A DNA stretch of 64,000 nucleotides. Source: JASHPR01 sp963739645 (GTDB lineage Bacteria > Actinomycetota > Actinomycetes > Streptosporangiales > Streptosporangiaceae). The number at the start of each line of letters is the position of its first letter. Positions within the stretch are counted from its first letter, which is position 1. The translations under genes were made by a program, and so were the position numbers. Positions 25,978 through 36,742 of this stretch are shown in pieces. The notes under the pieces were generated by a model. It searched no databases. It was not told where the DNA came from and saw only the letters and a list, made by a program, of their open reading frames with translations. Where the stretch lies: positions 1 through 64,000 of the forward strand of contig CAVUBM010000086.1 in NCBI GenBank assembly GCA_963739645.1, read 5' to 3'.

Positions 25978-26523
25978 ATGTTGTACCTGGCGCAGAGCGG
26001 AACGCAGAACCCGCTGGTCCCGAGCTTGACCGAGATAATCACGGGCCTGATCGCGTTCTTTATCGTGTTCGGCGTGCTGGCCAAGGTTCTGATGCCGAGA
26101 ATCCAGCAGACGCTGCAGGAGCGGACCGACGCGATCGAGGGCGGGCTGGACCGCGCCGAGGAGGCGCAGGCCGAGGCGGCCCGGCTGCTCGATCAGTACA
26201 AGGCGCAGCTGGCCGAGGCCAGGCACGAGGCGTCACGCATGCGGGAGCAGGCCAAGGCAGAGGGCGCGCAGATCAAGGCGGAGCTCCGGGAGCAGGGAGA
26301 AGCCGAGAGACAGCGGCTGGTGGACTCCGCGCGGGCCCAGATCGACGCCGACCGGCAGCAGGCGCTCACCGCGCTGCGTGCCGAGGTCGGTGCCCTCTCG
26401 GTGGAGCTGGCCAGCCGGATCGTCGGCGAGTCGCTGCAGGATGAGGCCCGGCAGCGGGGCACCGTGGACCGGTTCCTGGCTGAACTCGAAGAGCAGGCCG
26501 CCGAGGTGAGGTCGGCCCGATGA
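25978..26523 (+). CDS. atpF: ATP synthase Fo subunit b
   Basis: Peripheral stalk subunit, 181 aa. One N-terminal membrane helix (LTEIITGLIAFFIVFGVLAK) is followed by a long charged coiled coil (TDAIEGGLDRAEEAQAEAAR onward) and the end LAELEEQAAEV. Its stop overlaps the atpH ATG (26520-26523). ATG 25978 has GAGGGG upstream. Confidence 0.95.
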   Translation: MLYLAQSGTQNPLVPSLTEIITGLIAFFIVFGVLAKVLMPRIQQTLQERTDAIEGGLDRAEEAQAEAARLLDQYKAQLAEARHEASRMREQAKAEGAQIKAELREQGEAERQRLVDSARAQIDADRQQALTALRAEVGALSVELASRIVGESLQDEARQRGTVDRFLAELEEQAAEVRSAR

Positions 26524-27353
26524 GAGGATCGAGCCGGGCTTCGCTCGCCGAGGCCAAGGAACGGCTGGCCGAGGTGCTCGGCGCCGACGGCGCCAGCCGC
26601 GGCCGGATCAGCCCCGACCGGCTCGGCGACGAGCTGTTCGCCGTGGCCGGGCTGCTGGACAGCGAGCCCGGCCTGCGCCGGACGCTGTCCGACCCGGCCC
26701 GCGAGGGGCGGGCCAAGGCCGGCCTGGCCGAGACCCTGCTCACCGGGAAGATCTCGGCCACGGCGCTGAGCCTGGTCACCACGCTGGTCGGCGCGCGCTG
26801 GTCCGGGCCCGCGGACCTGGTCGACGCGACGGAGCAGCTGGCCGCGCTGTCGGTCGATCGAGAGTTCGGACCGCGCAGGCGGCCTGGACGATCTCGAGGA
26901 CGAGCTGTTCCGGTTCGGCCGGGTCGTGAACGCCGAGCCCGACCTCCGGGTCGCGCTGCTCGAGCCCGTTCGCCCCGGACGAGCGCAAGCAGGAACTGGT
27001 CGACACGCTGCTGCGGGGCAAGGTGACCCAGCCGGCGCTGCGGCTGATCACCGAGGCGGCGCTGCATCCCAGGGGACGTAGCCTGGATGCGAGCCTGGAA
27101 GAGTACGCGCCGCATGGCCGCCGAGCGGCGAGAGCGCCTCCTGGCCGAGGTGCACGTCGCGATCGCGCTCACCGCGGAGCAGCGCGGCAGGCTCGCAGCG
27201 GCCCTGGCCGACACCTACGGCCGCGACGTACACCTGAACATCGTGGTCGACCCCCAGGTCATCGGCGGCATGTCGGTGCGGATCTCGGACGAGCTCATCG
27301 ACGGCAGCATGGCGAGTCGCCTCGCCGGGCTCCGGCGCAGGCTGGCCGCCTGA
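26520..27353 (+). CDS. atpH: ATP synthase F1 subunit delta, frameshifted at least three times
   Basis: Connects F1 to the peripheral stalk. The long actinobacterial form (about 275 aa) is recovered by joining frames: MRGSSRASLAEAKERLAEVL to LSVDRE (26520-26865), then LDDLEDELFRFGRVVNAEPD (near 26890), FAPDERKQELVDTLLRGKV (near 26970), and RMAAERRERLLAEVHVAIAL to VVDPQVIGGMSVRI and RRRLAA (27110-27353). Frameshifts are at about 26865, 26965 and 27095. The final segment carries the family's conserved G-G-M/L-x-V-R-I. All other atp genes are present, so error is more likely than loss. Confidence 0.88.
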
Positions 27354-27401
27354 CCGACTTCAGACGTAGCAAGAGATCCTGACGAGAAAGACGCGAGGAC
27401 A

Positions 27402-29063
<1,662 letters not shown>

Positions 29064-29974
29064 GTGGGAGCGCAGCTTCGCCTGGTCAGGCGGCGGATCA
29101 GGACGGTACAGTCCACCGCCAAGATCACCCGTGCCCAGGAGCTCATCGCGTCCTCGCGGATCATCAAGGCCCAGCAGCGGGCGCATGATGCGGAACCGTA
29201 CGCGCGCGAGCTCACCGCTGCGGTCGAGGCCGTGGTCAGCCGGTCGTCGCAGATCGACCATCCGCTCACCACGGAGCGGGCGAACCCCACCCGCGCGGCG
29301 GTGCTGATCCTGACCAGCGACCGCGGCTTTGCCGGCGGCTACAACTCCAGCGTCCTGCGCGAGGCTGAGGGGCTGCGGATGCTGCTCCAGGAGCAGGGCG
29401 TCGAGTCGGTGCCGTACGTGGCCGGGCGCAAGGGCATCACCTGGCACCGGTTCCGCCAGCGCGAGATGGGCGGAGAGTGGAGCGGCTTCTCCGACACCCC
29501 GACGAACGAGAACGCCGGCGAGATCACGGCCGCGCTGCTCGAGGCGTTCGAGCGGCCGGCCAGCGAAGGCGGCGTGGACGAGATCCACCTGGTGCACACC
29601 GAGTTCGTGTCCATGCTCACGCAGCGCCCCTCGATCCGGCGGATCCTGCCGCTCGAGATCGAGGAGACGACGGAGGCACCGCCGAGCCGGGGCACTGCCG
29701 ATCTATGAATTCGAGCCGTCTCCGGAGGACGTGCTGAACGCCCTGCTGCCGTGGTACGTGGAGAGCCGGATCTTCGCCGCGCTGCTCGACTCGGCCGCCG
29801 CCGAGATCGGCGGCGAGGCGCCGGGCGATGAAGTCGGCCACGGACAACGCCAACGAGCTGCTCGATCAGCTCACGCTCGAAGCCAACAAGGCACGGCAGG
29901 CCGAGATCACGCAGGAAATCAGCGAGATCGTCGGGGGCGCCAACGCGCTGGCCGAGACGATCACAGGGAGATAG
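29064..29974 (+). CDS. atpG: ATP synthase F1 subunit gamma, frameshifted twice
   Basis: Central rotor shaft, about 302 aa. The N-terminal helix reads LRLVRRRIRTVQSTAKITRA, the Rossmann-like core contains AVLILTSDRGFAGGYNS, then a shift near 29695 leads to YEFEPSPEDVLNALLPWYVE. Another shift near 29825 leads to the C-terminal helix MKSATDNANELLDQLTLEAN, then ARQAEITQEISEIVGGANAL, ending at TAG 29972-29974. The GTG start directly abuts the atpA stop. Confidence 0.92.
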
Positions 29975-29985
29975 TGAGCATCGCC

Positions 29986-31442
29986 ATGACCGCTACCGTA
30001 GAGAACCCCGCCGCACGCGGGCGGGACGGCGGCTGGCACCGGCCGAGTAGTGCGGGTCATCGGTCCCGTCGTCGACGTGGAGTTCCCGGCCGAGCAGATT
30101 CCCGGCATCTACAACGCGCTGAAGGTGGACGTGAAGCTGGAGGGCCAGGACAAGGACGCTGACCCTGGAGGTCGCCCAGGACATCGGCGACAATGTGGTC
30201 CGCGCCATCTCCATGCAGCCGACCGACGGCCTGGTGCGCGACGCCCCGGTCTCCGACACCGGCGGCCCGATCACGGTGCCGGTGGGGGACGTGACCAAGG
30301 GCCACGTGTTCAACGTGCTCGGCGAGACCCTGGACGTGCCGACGTCCTCGCTGAAGGTCACCGAGCGGTGGGGGATCCACCGGGAGCCGCCGCCGTTTGA
30401 CCAGCTGGAGGCGAGAACCGAGATCCTGGAGACCGGGATCAAGGTTCTCGACCTGCTCACCCCGTACGTACGGGGCGGCAAGATCGGCCTGTTCGGCGGG
30501 GCGGGTGTCGGCAAGACCGTGCTGATCCAGGAGATGATCACCCGGGTGGCCAAGAACTTCGGCGGCGTCTCGGTCTTCGCGGGCGTCGGCGAGCGGACCC
30601 GCGAGGGCAATGACCTGTTCATCGAGATGACCGAGTCCAACGTCATCAAGGACACCGCGCTGGTCTTCGGCCAGATGGACGAGCCGCCGGGCACGCGGCT
30701 TCGGGTCGGCCTGTCCGCGCTCACGATGGCGGAGTACTTCCGTGACGTCCAGGGCCAGGACGTGCTGCTGTTCATCGACAACATCTTCCGGTTCACCCAG
30801 GCGGGCTCCGAGGTCTCCACGCTGCTCGGCCGGATGCCGTCGGCGGTGGGCTACCAGCCGACGCTGGCCGACGAGATGGGCCAGCTGCAGGAGCGGATCA
30901 CCTCGACCCGGGGCCACTCGATCACGTCGATGCAGGCCATCTACGTCCCCGCCGACGACATCACCGACCCGGCCCCGCACACCACGTTCGCGCACCTGGA
31001 CGCCACCACGGTGCTCTCCCGCGAGATCACCCAGAAGGGGATCTTCCCGGCCGTGGACCCGCTCGACTCGACCTCACGGATTCTGAGCGCGGCCTACGTG
31101 GGCGAGGAGCACTACGCGGTCGCCCGCGAGGTGCAGCGGATCCTGCAGCGGTACAAGGAGCTGCAGGACATCATCGCGATCCTCGGCATCGACGAGCTGT
31201 CCGAGGAAGACCGGGTCACCGTGCAGCGCGCGCGGCGGATCGAGCGGTTCCTGTCCCACCCCATGTTCGTCGCCGAGCAGTTCACCGGGCAGCCCGGGGT
31301 GTTCGTGCCGCTGGACGAGACGATCTCCTCGTTCAAGGCCATCACCGAGGGCAAGTACGACAACCTTCCCGAGCAGGCGTTCTTCATGTGCGGCGGCATC
31401 GAGGACGTGGAGAGGAAGGCCAGGGAGCTGGAGAAGTCATGA
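29986..31442 (+). CDS. atpD: ATP synthase F1 subunit beta, frameshifted twice near its start
   Basis: Catalytic F1 subunit, about 485 aa. It has Walker A GGAGVGKTVLIQEM, the catalytic Glu in GERTREGNDL, Walker B VLLFIDNIFRFTQAG, and VPADDITDPAPHTTFAHLDA. The first 60 residues are split over three frames: MTATVENPAARGRDGG, then RVVRVIGPVVDVEFPAEQIP (shift near 30030), then EVAQDIGDNVVRAISMQPT (shift near 30160). ATG 29986 was chosen; a GTG at 29974 overlapping the atpG stop is an alternative. It overlaps atpC by four bases. Confidence 0.94.
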
Positions 31443-31858
31443 CGCTCCAGGTGGAGGTGGTCGTCCCCGAGGGCGAGATCTGGGCCGGGCCGGCCCAGAT
31501 GGTGATCGCCAAGACCCTCGACGGGGACATCGGCGTGCTGACCGGCCACACGCCCGTGCTCGGCATCCTGGCCGAGGGCAGCGTGGTCCGGATCATGCCC
31601 GAGGAGGGCGGGGACGCGAGCGGCGTGATCGTCGCCGCGGTGGGCGGCGGCTTCTTCTCCGTCGCCGACGACCGGGTGTCGGTCCTGGCCCGCCAGGCGC
31701 AGCTTGGCCGTGAGGTCGACCGGCAGGCCACCCAGGCCGCACTCGATGATGCGCTGCAGGACGCGGGCGCCTCGGGTCAGGGGGACGAGGAGTCCACGGA
31801 CGTCCGGTACTTCAGAGCGCTGCTCAGAGCCGCTGGCGATTCCGCCGACCGGCCCTGA
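31439..31858 (+). CDS. atpC: ATP synthase F1 subunit epsilon
   Basis: Regulatory rotor subunit, 139 aa. The N-terminal beta-sandwich reads LQVEVVVPEGEIWAGPAQMV, DGDIGVLTGHTPVLGIL, FFSVADDRVSVLARQA, followed by a short C-terminal helical part. The ATG overlaps the atpD stop (ATGA). It is the last gene of the ATP synthase operon. Confidence 0.95.
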   Translation: MTLQVEVVVPEGEIWAGPAQMVIAKTLDGDIGVLTGHTPVLGILAEGSVVRIMPEEGGDASGVIVAAVGGGFFSVADDRVSVLARQAQLGREVDRQATQAALDDALQDAGASGQGDEESTDVRYFRALLRAAGDSADRP

Positions 31859-31885
31859 CGAGGGTCGGCGCGGGAAGGGCCGGGA

Positions 31886-32335
31886 TTGCTAGGGGGGCGA
31901 GCAGCACTCGATGCCGGCTGGCTCCTCGTCGTCATCCTGGTGATCGCGCTGGCCTGCGCCACCGGCATCGCTGTCCGCCGGACTCTGATCGAGCGCAGCG
32001 GCGGGAGCGTCGACTGCGCCCTGCGCCGCGGCACCGACCGGCACTGGCGGCTCGGCGTGGCCTCCTACCGCGGCGACGAGCTGTGCTGGTACCCGATCTT
32101 CGGGCTCCGGCTGCGGCCAGGTGAGATCTACGCCCGCCGCGGGCTCAGCGTGGTGTCCCGCAGGCCGGCCGACGCAGCCGAGACCACCAGCCTCGGGCCC
32201 GGCGCGGTGGTGGTGGAGTGCGACACCGGTAACGGCACCGGGCACGTCGAGCTCGCGCTCAGCGAGGGCGCGCTGACCGGATTCCTGGCCTGGCTGGAAG
32301 CGGCCCCGCCAGGTTCGGTGACCGAGTTCCGTTAA
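31886..32335 (+). CDS. DUF2550 membrane protein
   Basis: 149 aa. A single N-terminal membrane helix (AGWLLVVILVIALACATGIA) is followed by a cytoplasmic beta-rich PH-like domain (DCALRRGTDRHWRLGVASYR, LCWYPIFGLRLRPGEIYARR). DUF2550 proteins follow the atp operon in many actinobacteria, and the function is not known. The start is taken as TTG 31886 with GAAGGGCCGGGA upstream. It is probably co-transcribed with atpC, 27 bases upstream. Confidence 0.88.
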   Translation: MLGGRAALDAGWLLVVILVIALACATGIAVRRTLIERSGGSVDCALRRGTDRHWRLGVASYRGDELCWYPIFGLRLRPGEIYARRGLSVVSRRPADAAETTSLGPGAVVVECDTGNGTGHVELALSEGALTGFLAWLEAAPPGSVTEFR

Positions 32336-32454
32336 CCACCGGCTTCGGCTGTGCTGGCCTCGGGGGACGACCCCCCAGACCCCACGCGTGCCATCCCCCA
32401 CGCGCCTCCCCTTCCCCCTGCACGGCCTCCGGCCGGCCGTCGCGGCTGGCCCGG

Positions 32455-33060
32455 CTAGCGCTCGCCGCCGGGCTTCCACAGCAGGTCACCGCCGGGCTCG
32501 TTGGCCCGCCGGGCGAGGATGAACAGCAGATCGGAGAGCCGGTTCAGGTACCTGGCCGGCAGCGGGCTGACGGCCGGACCGTGCGCCTGCATGGCCGCCC
32601 ACGCGCTGCGTTCCGCGCGCCGGACCGTGGCCCTGGCCGTGTGCAGCAGCGCGGCGCCCGGGCTGCCGCCCGGCAGCACGAAGCTCCGCAGCACCGGCAG
32701 GCCCTCGTTGTACTCGTCGCACGCCTGCTCGAGCCGGGTGACGTACTCCTCATCGATGCGCAGCGGCGGGTAAGGGGGCTGCTCGGCCACCGGGTTGCAC
32801 AGGTCGGCACCCACGTCGAAAAGATCGTTCTGCAGCCGGACGAGCAGGCCGGTGATGTCGTCGGGCAGCCCGCCCAGGGTGACGGCCAGCCCGATCGCGC
32901 AGTTCGCCTCGTCAACGTCGGCGTAGGCGGTGAGCCTCGGGTCGGTCTTGGCCGTGCGGCTGCCGTCGCCCAGCGCCGTGGTGCCGTCATCCCCGGTCCG
33001 GGTGTAGATGCGGGAGAGCACGACAGGGGTTTCCTGGCGATCGTGGGGCATGGCATCCAC
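32455..33060 (-). CDS. Cob(I)alamin adenosyltransferase (PduO type)
   Basis: Transfers adenosyl from ATP to cob(I)alamin, giving coenzyme B12. The 201-aa PduO-type protein has the ATP-binding N-terminus RIYTRTGDDGTTALGDGSRT, LTAYADVDEANCAIG, the central NDLFDVGADLCNP, FVLPGGSPGAALLHTARATV and LPARYLNRLSDLLFILAR. It supplies the cofactor for the acyl-CoA mutase at 59.6 kb. ATG 33060 or 33051 may be used; the conserved part starts at LSRIYTRTG. Confidence 0.95.
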   Translation of the reverse strand: MDAMPHDRQETPVVLSRIYTRTGDDGTTALGDGSRTAKTDPRLTAYADVDEANCAIGLAVTLGGLPDDITGLLVRLQNDLFDVGADLCNPVAEQPPYPPLRIDEEYVTRLEQACDEYNEGLPVLRSFVLPGGSPGAALLHTARATVRRAERSAWAAMQAHGPAVSPLPARYLNRLSDLLFILARRANEPGGDLLWKPGGER

Positions 33061-33611
33061 CGTAGCGGCCCTGACGCTCGCGCAGGAACGCGCCCATAAT
33101 AGCGACTGTGTGTGGCCGAAATCCGTGTGGCATACGGGGTCCGGGTGCCATGCGCAGATTGACTCGATGACTATCTAGTTTCAGGGTTTAGGCTTCTGAC
33201 CTGGGGTATTCACATAGACACCACGATGTGGCATCGTTGGTGCACGAAGGGTGATCACGGGGGGCGGTCGGTCAGCGTCGCTGTTGAGGCGATTGCGGCC
33301 ACCGAATGTGATCGCCCTGACCAGGCCGAAACTGGGGGGTGAAGGCCTGGAGGCGGACCTCGGGTCCGCAGGCCAGCTCGCGTGGATTCCTCCGGCGGAT
33401 CTCGGGGGCCCGCCGGGGGCCGAGCCGGCCGAACATTGTGGGGGGAGCGCGCCCCCGGCCTTGGGCCGGGGGCGCGCTCGGCTTTCCCGCTCCGCCTGGT
33501 CCGCTGGTACATTCACGACTCTGCCCGGTTTCCGGGGCCCTTCGACGAGCGCTCCTGGTATATGAGTAGGGGTATCTCTGCAAATGTCCGGACAGTGGTC
33601 GGGAGACGGCT
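33061..33611. other. 550-base region with strong hairpin, no clear gene
   Basis: Between the leftward cobalamin adenosyltransferase and the rightward GMC gene. The part at 33095-33250 is relatively A/T-rich (CATAATAGCGACTG; CTATCTAGTTTCAGGGTTTA), suggesting promoters. A GTG-initiated frame at 33251-33565 is open on the plus strand but has no binding site or domain and runs through the hairpin. A small RNA ending at the hairpin is possible. Confidence 0.45.
33445..33479 (+). terminator. Perfect 16-bp GC hairpin
   Basis: GAGCGCGCCCCCGGCC-TTG-GGCCGGGGGCGCGCTC, a perfect 16-bp stem with a three-base loop. No recognised plus-strand gene ends before it, so it either terminates an unrecognised transcript starting near 33100-33250 or is a structural element upstream of the GMC gene. 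Confidence 0.7.
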
Positions 33612-35252
33612 GTGTATGACTACGTCATCGTCGGTGCTGGAAGCGCTGGCTGTGTCCTCGCCGCGCGGCTGAGCGAGAACCCCGCCACGCGGGTGCTGCT
33701 GCTCGAGGCCGGGCCGCCCGACGACGCCGATGAGATCCACATCCCCGCCGCCATCAACACGCTCTTCCAGAGCACCTACGACTGGAACTACCTGACCACG
33801 CCGCAGGAGCGCGCGGGCGGCCGCTCCATCTACTGGCCCAGGGGCCGGGCCCTCGGCGGATCGTCCTCGATCAACGCGATGATCTACATCCGCGGCAACC
33901 GGTACGACTACGACACCTGGCGCGATGACTACGGCTGCGAGGGCTGGGGCTACACCGAGCTGCTGCCGTACTTCCTGCGCGCGGAGGGCAACTCGCGCGG
34001 TGCCTCCGCCTTCCACGGCGCCGACGGCCCGCTCAGCGTGCAGGACCCGAAGCACAAGTCGGCGCTGACTACCGCGTTCGTGGACGCGGCCCGGCAGTCC
34101 GGCCAGGAGGCCAACGACGACTTCAACGGCCGCAAGCAGGACGGTGTCGGGTTCTACCAGGTGACGCAGCGCGGCGGGCGCCGCTGGTCGGCAGCTGATG
34201 CCTACCTGCACCCGGCCGCCGACCGCCCCAACCTGACCGTGCTGACCGACGCCCTGGTGACCGGCATAGCGCTGGCCGGGCTCCGCGCCGTCGGCGTGCA
34301 CTACCTGCTGCGGGGGGTGGCTGAGACGGCCCGGGCCGAGAGCGAGGTCATCGTGGCCTGCGGGGCGATCGGCAGCCCGCAGCTGCTCATGCTGTCCGGG
34401 ATCGGCCCCGCCGACCACCTGCGCTCCCACGACATCGCGGTCATGGCGGACATCCCCGGGGTGGGCGCGAACCTGTCCGACCACCCCATGGTGCCGGCCA
34501 TGTGGCACACGCCCAGGTCACGCGCGCTCTGGGAGCAGGCGGGCGCGAGGAACCTGGCCCGGTGGCAGCTGATGCACAATGGGCCGCTGACCACCAACGT
34601 GGCCGAGTCCGGCGGGTTCAGCCGCTCGGAGGAGGGGCTGCCCGCACCCGACATCCAGTGGCACGCGCTGCCCACGCCGTACCAGAACGGCGGGCTCACC
34701 GACCCGTCGACCCGGGCGCTCTCGCTGCTCGTGACCCTGGTCGCGGTGGGCAGCCGGGGCCGGATCCGGCTCCGCAGCGCCGACCCGCGGCACAAGCCGC
34801 TGATCGACCCGGCTTACCTGTCCCACGGATCCGATATCGACCCGCTGGTCGCCGGGATCCAGATGGCCAGGGAGTTCGCGGCCGCGCGTCCGATGTCCAA
34901 GATCTGCAAGTCCGAGCTCGCGCCCGGTGATGGCGTCCGCACCGACACCGACATCAGGGACTACGTCCGGCATAGCCTGACCACCATCTACCACCCGGTC
35001 GGCACCTGCGCGATGGGCGGCGACTCCAAGCTGGCCGCCAGCAGGCTGGCCAGCGTGGTCGACCCGGAGCTGCGGGTTCGCGGGATCGACGGGCTGCGGG
35101 TGGTTGACGCCTCGGTCATGCCGACCGTGCCCCGCGGCAATACCAACGCGCCGACGATCGCGATCGCCGAGAAGGCGGCGGACCTGATCACGGGCCGGGC
35201 GCCGCTCGCCGCCGTCGAGCCGACCGGCGCCGAGCCCGCCCTGCCCGCCTGA
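33612..35252 (+). CDS. GMC family oxidoreductase (choline dehydrogenase-like)
   Basis: FAD-dependent alcohol dehydrogenase/oxidase of 546 aa. The N-terminal dinucleotide fold reads YVIVGAGSAGCVLAARLSEN with VLLLEAG. GMC signature 1 is around YWPRGRALGGSSSINAMIY, signature 2 is GAIGSPQLLMLSGIGP, and the C-terminal catalytic region is YHPVGTCAMGG ... PRGNTNAPTIAIAEKAADLI with the active-site His. Substrate cannot be told; choline or another primary alcohol is likely. A betaine-aldehyde-type dehydrogenase lies nearby on the other strand (36.7 kb), but they are not co-transcribed. The GTG at 33612 follows CGGGAGA. Confidence 0.93.
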   Translation: MYDYVIVGAGSAGCVLAARLSENPATRVLLLEAGPPDDADEIHIPAAINTLFQSTYDWNYLTTPQERAGGRSIYWPRGRALGGSSSINAMIYIRGNRYDYDTWRDDYGCEGWGYTELLPYFLRAEGNSRGASAFHGADGPLSVQDPKHKSALTTAFVDAARQSGQEANDDFNGRKQDGVGFYQVTQRGGRRWSAADAYLHPAADRPNLTVLTDALVTGIALAGLRAVGVHYLLRGVAETARAESEVIVACGAIGSPQLLMLSGIGPADHLRSHDIAVMADIPGVGANLSDHPMVPAMWHTPRSRALWEQAGARNLARWQLMHNGPLTTNVAESGGFSRSEEGLPAPDIQWHALPTPYQNGGLTDPSTRALSLLVTLVAVGSRGRIRLRSADPRHKPLIDPAYLSHGSDIDPLVAGIQMAREFAAARPMSKICKSELAPGDGVRTDTDIRDYVRHSLTTIYHPVGTCAMGGDSKLAASRLASVVDPELRVRGIDGLRVVDASVMPTVPRGNTNAPTIAIAEKAADLITGRAPLAAVEPTGAEPALPA

Positions 35253-35342
35253 CCCGGCCGCGCCCTAACCCGCGGACCCGGCCCCAGCCCACTACCTGAC
35301 CCGGCCCCGCCCTAACCGGCTGACCCGGCCGCGCCCTAACCG
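35250..35342 (+). repeat. Degenerate 22-bp tandem repeat
   Basis: Three copies of CTGACCCGGCCGCGCCCTAA or close variants lie between the GMC and Gfo/Idh genes, which converge here. The last copy runs into the 3' end of the Gfo/Idh gene. It is not hairpin-forming. Confidence 0.6.
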
Positions 35343-36637
35343 CCCGGCCGCGGTTCCTCCGCCATCCGCACCGGCGCTCCGGCCTGCTGCCTGCTGCGCT
35401 CGGCCGCGAACGCCATCAGGTGGCTGTCCAGCGACTCCCGCGGCCCCGAGCGGATGAACGACCGGTCGCCGGACGCGACGGCGTCGACGAACGCGCTGAT
35501 CACGCCGAAATCCCCGCCACCGTGACCGCCGCCGGCGTCCGCCCACCCGGCCCGCGGATCACCGGTGCCCGTGCCGTCCACCGGCACAGGCTCGGCTCGC
35601 CCGGTGACGAAGTCGGTCAGCGTGAGCCGGTGGCCGTCGCCCTCCAGGAACCCCCGCGAGCCCATGATCCTGGTGCGGCGCCGGGCGTACGGCGTGAGGG
35701 CGCTCATGGTCAGCGTGGCCGTGGCCCCGCCCTCGAACTCGATGATGATGACCTGGTGGTCCGCCACGTCGTTGTCGCAGGCGTAGACGCAGCGCCCGTA
35801 CGGCCCGTCCCGCAGCGCCCGCCGGAGACCGTCCTCGGTCAGCTCGGTGGTGATCACCGACAGCGGCCAGGTCTCCCGCTTGGGGTTGCCCAGGAACCCG
35901 AGGTAGAGCCGGGTCGCCGAGTACGGGCACTCCGGCTCCACGGCGCAGTCCAGGCAGCGGTCGGCGGCGCCGGCCGGGCGGTTCGCCGCGGTGAAGTGGC
36001 GCAGCCCGCCCTGGCTGGAGACGGTGACCGGGGGCTGGCCCACGATAAAGCGCAGCCAGTCGAGGTCGTGGCAGCACTTCGTCAGCACGCTGGGCCCGGA
36101 CTGGCCGGCCCGGCGCCAGTTCCCGCGCACGTAGGAGTGGGCGAAGTGCCACCAGCCGACCGGCTCCAGGTGCTCGATCCCCGCGATCGCGCCCACCCGG
36201 CCCTCGGCCACGACCCGGTGCACCGCCTCGGTGTAGGCCGTGTACCGCATCACGTGGCACACCGCGAGGATGACCCCGGCCTGCTCCACCGCGTCGACCA
36301 CGGCGACGCATTCCGCCCAGGTCGGCGCGATCGGCTTCTCCAGCAGCACGTGGTAGCCCAGCTCGGCGAAGCGGACCGAGGCGGCGGCGTGCTCACGATC
36401 CGGCGTGGCCACCACCACCGCGTCGGCCAGCCGGCCCTGGTCGGCCAGTTCCCGCCAGTCGCCGAACCGCCGCCCGGCGGCGACCCCGAGCCGCCCGGCC
36501 AGCGCGTCGCGCAGGCCGGCCCGCGGGTCGGCGACCGCCACTACGTGGGCCCGGTCAGGGAACCGCTCGGCAAAGCTGGAGAACATGCTGCCCCGGGTCC
36601 CGACGCCGAGCACCGCCAGCGTGACCGGTCCTGCCAT
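35336..36637 (-). CDS. Gfo/Idh/MocA family oxidoreductase
   Basis: NAD(P)-dependent sugar or inositol dehydrogenase-like enzyme, 433 aa. The Rossmann domain (about 1-125) reads LAVLGVGTRGSMFSSFAERF, VVATPDREHAA and the family motif VLLEKPIAPT. The C-terminal alpha/beta domain contains SGPSVLTKCCHDLDWLRFI with the usual catalytic His/Asp, and an unusual Cys cluster RCLDCAVEPECPYSATRLYL. Start ATG 36637 (MAGPVTL) was chosen over an in-frame extension to 36709. The substrate is unknown. It lies downstream of the aldehyde dehydrogenase on the same strand. Confidence 0.9.
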   Translation of the reverse strand: MAGPVTLAVLGVGTRGSMFSSFAERFPDRAHVVAVADPRAGLRDALAGRLGVAAGRRFGDWRELADQGRLADAVVVATPDREHAAASVRFAELGYHVLLEKPIAPTWAECVAVVDAVEQAGVILAVCHVMRYTAYTEAVHRVVAEGRVGAIAGIEHLEPVGWWHFAHSYVRGNWRRAGQSGPSVLTKCCHDLDWLRFIVGQPPVTVSSQGGLRHFTAANRPAGAADRCLDCAVEPECPYSATRLYLGFLGNPKRETWPLSVITTELTEDGLRRALRDGPYGRCVYACDNDVADHQVIIIEFEGGATATLTMSALTPYARRRTRIMGSRGFLEGDGHRLTLTDFVTGRAEPVPVDGTGTGDPRAGWADAGGGHGGGDFGVISAFVDAVASGDRSFIRSGPRESLDSHLMAFAAERSRQQAGAPVRMAEEPRPGG

Positions 36638-36742
36638 CCGCCTCAGCTCCCCCACTCCGGCACCGCCCCTCCATGCCGCGCTCCCGCGTCCCCGGCCGGG
36701 GGCGCCCATGCCTCCGGGGCGAGCCGGGTGAGGGCGGCCGGC

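Noticed and set aside
33251..33565. murA or another gene after the cobalamin adenosyltransferase
   Set aside because: The open frame has no ribosome binding site, passes through a perfect hairpin and shows none of the MurA motifs.
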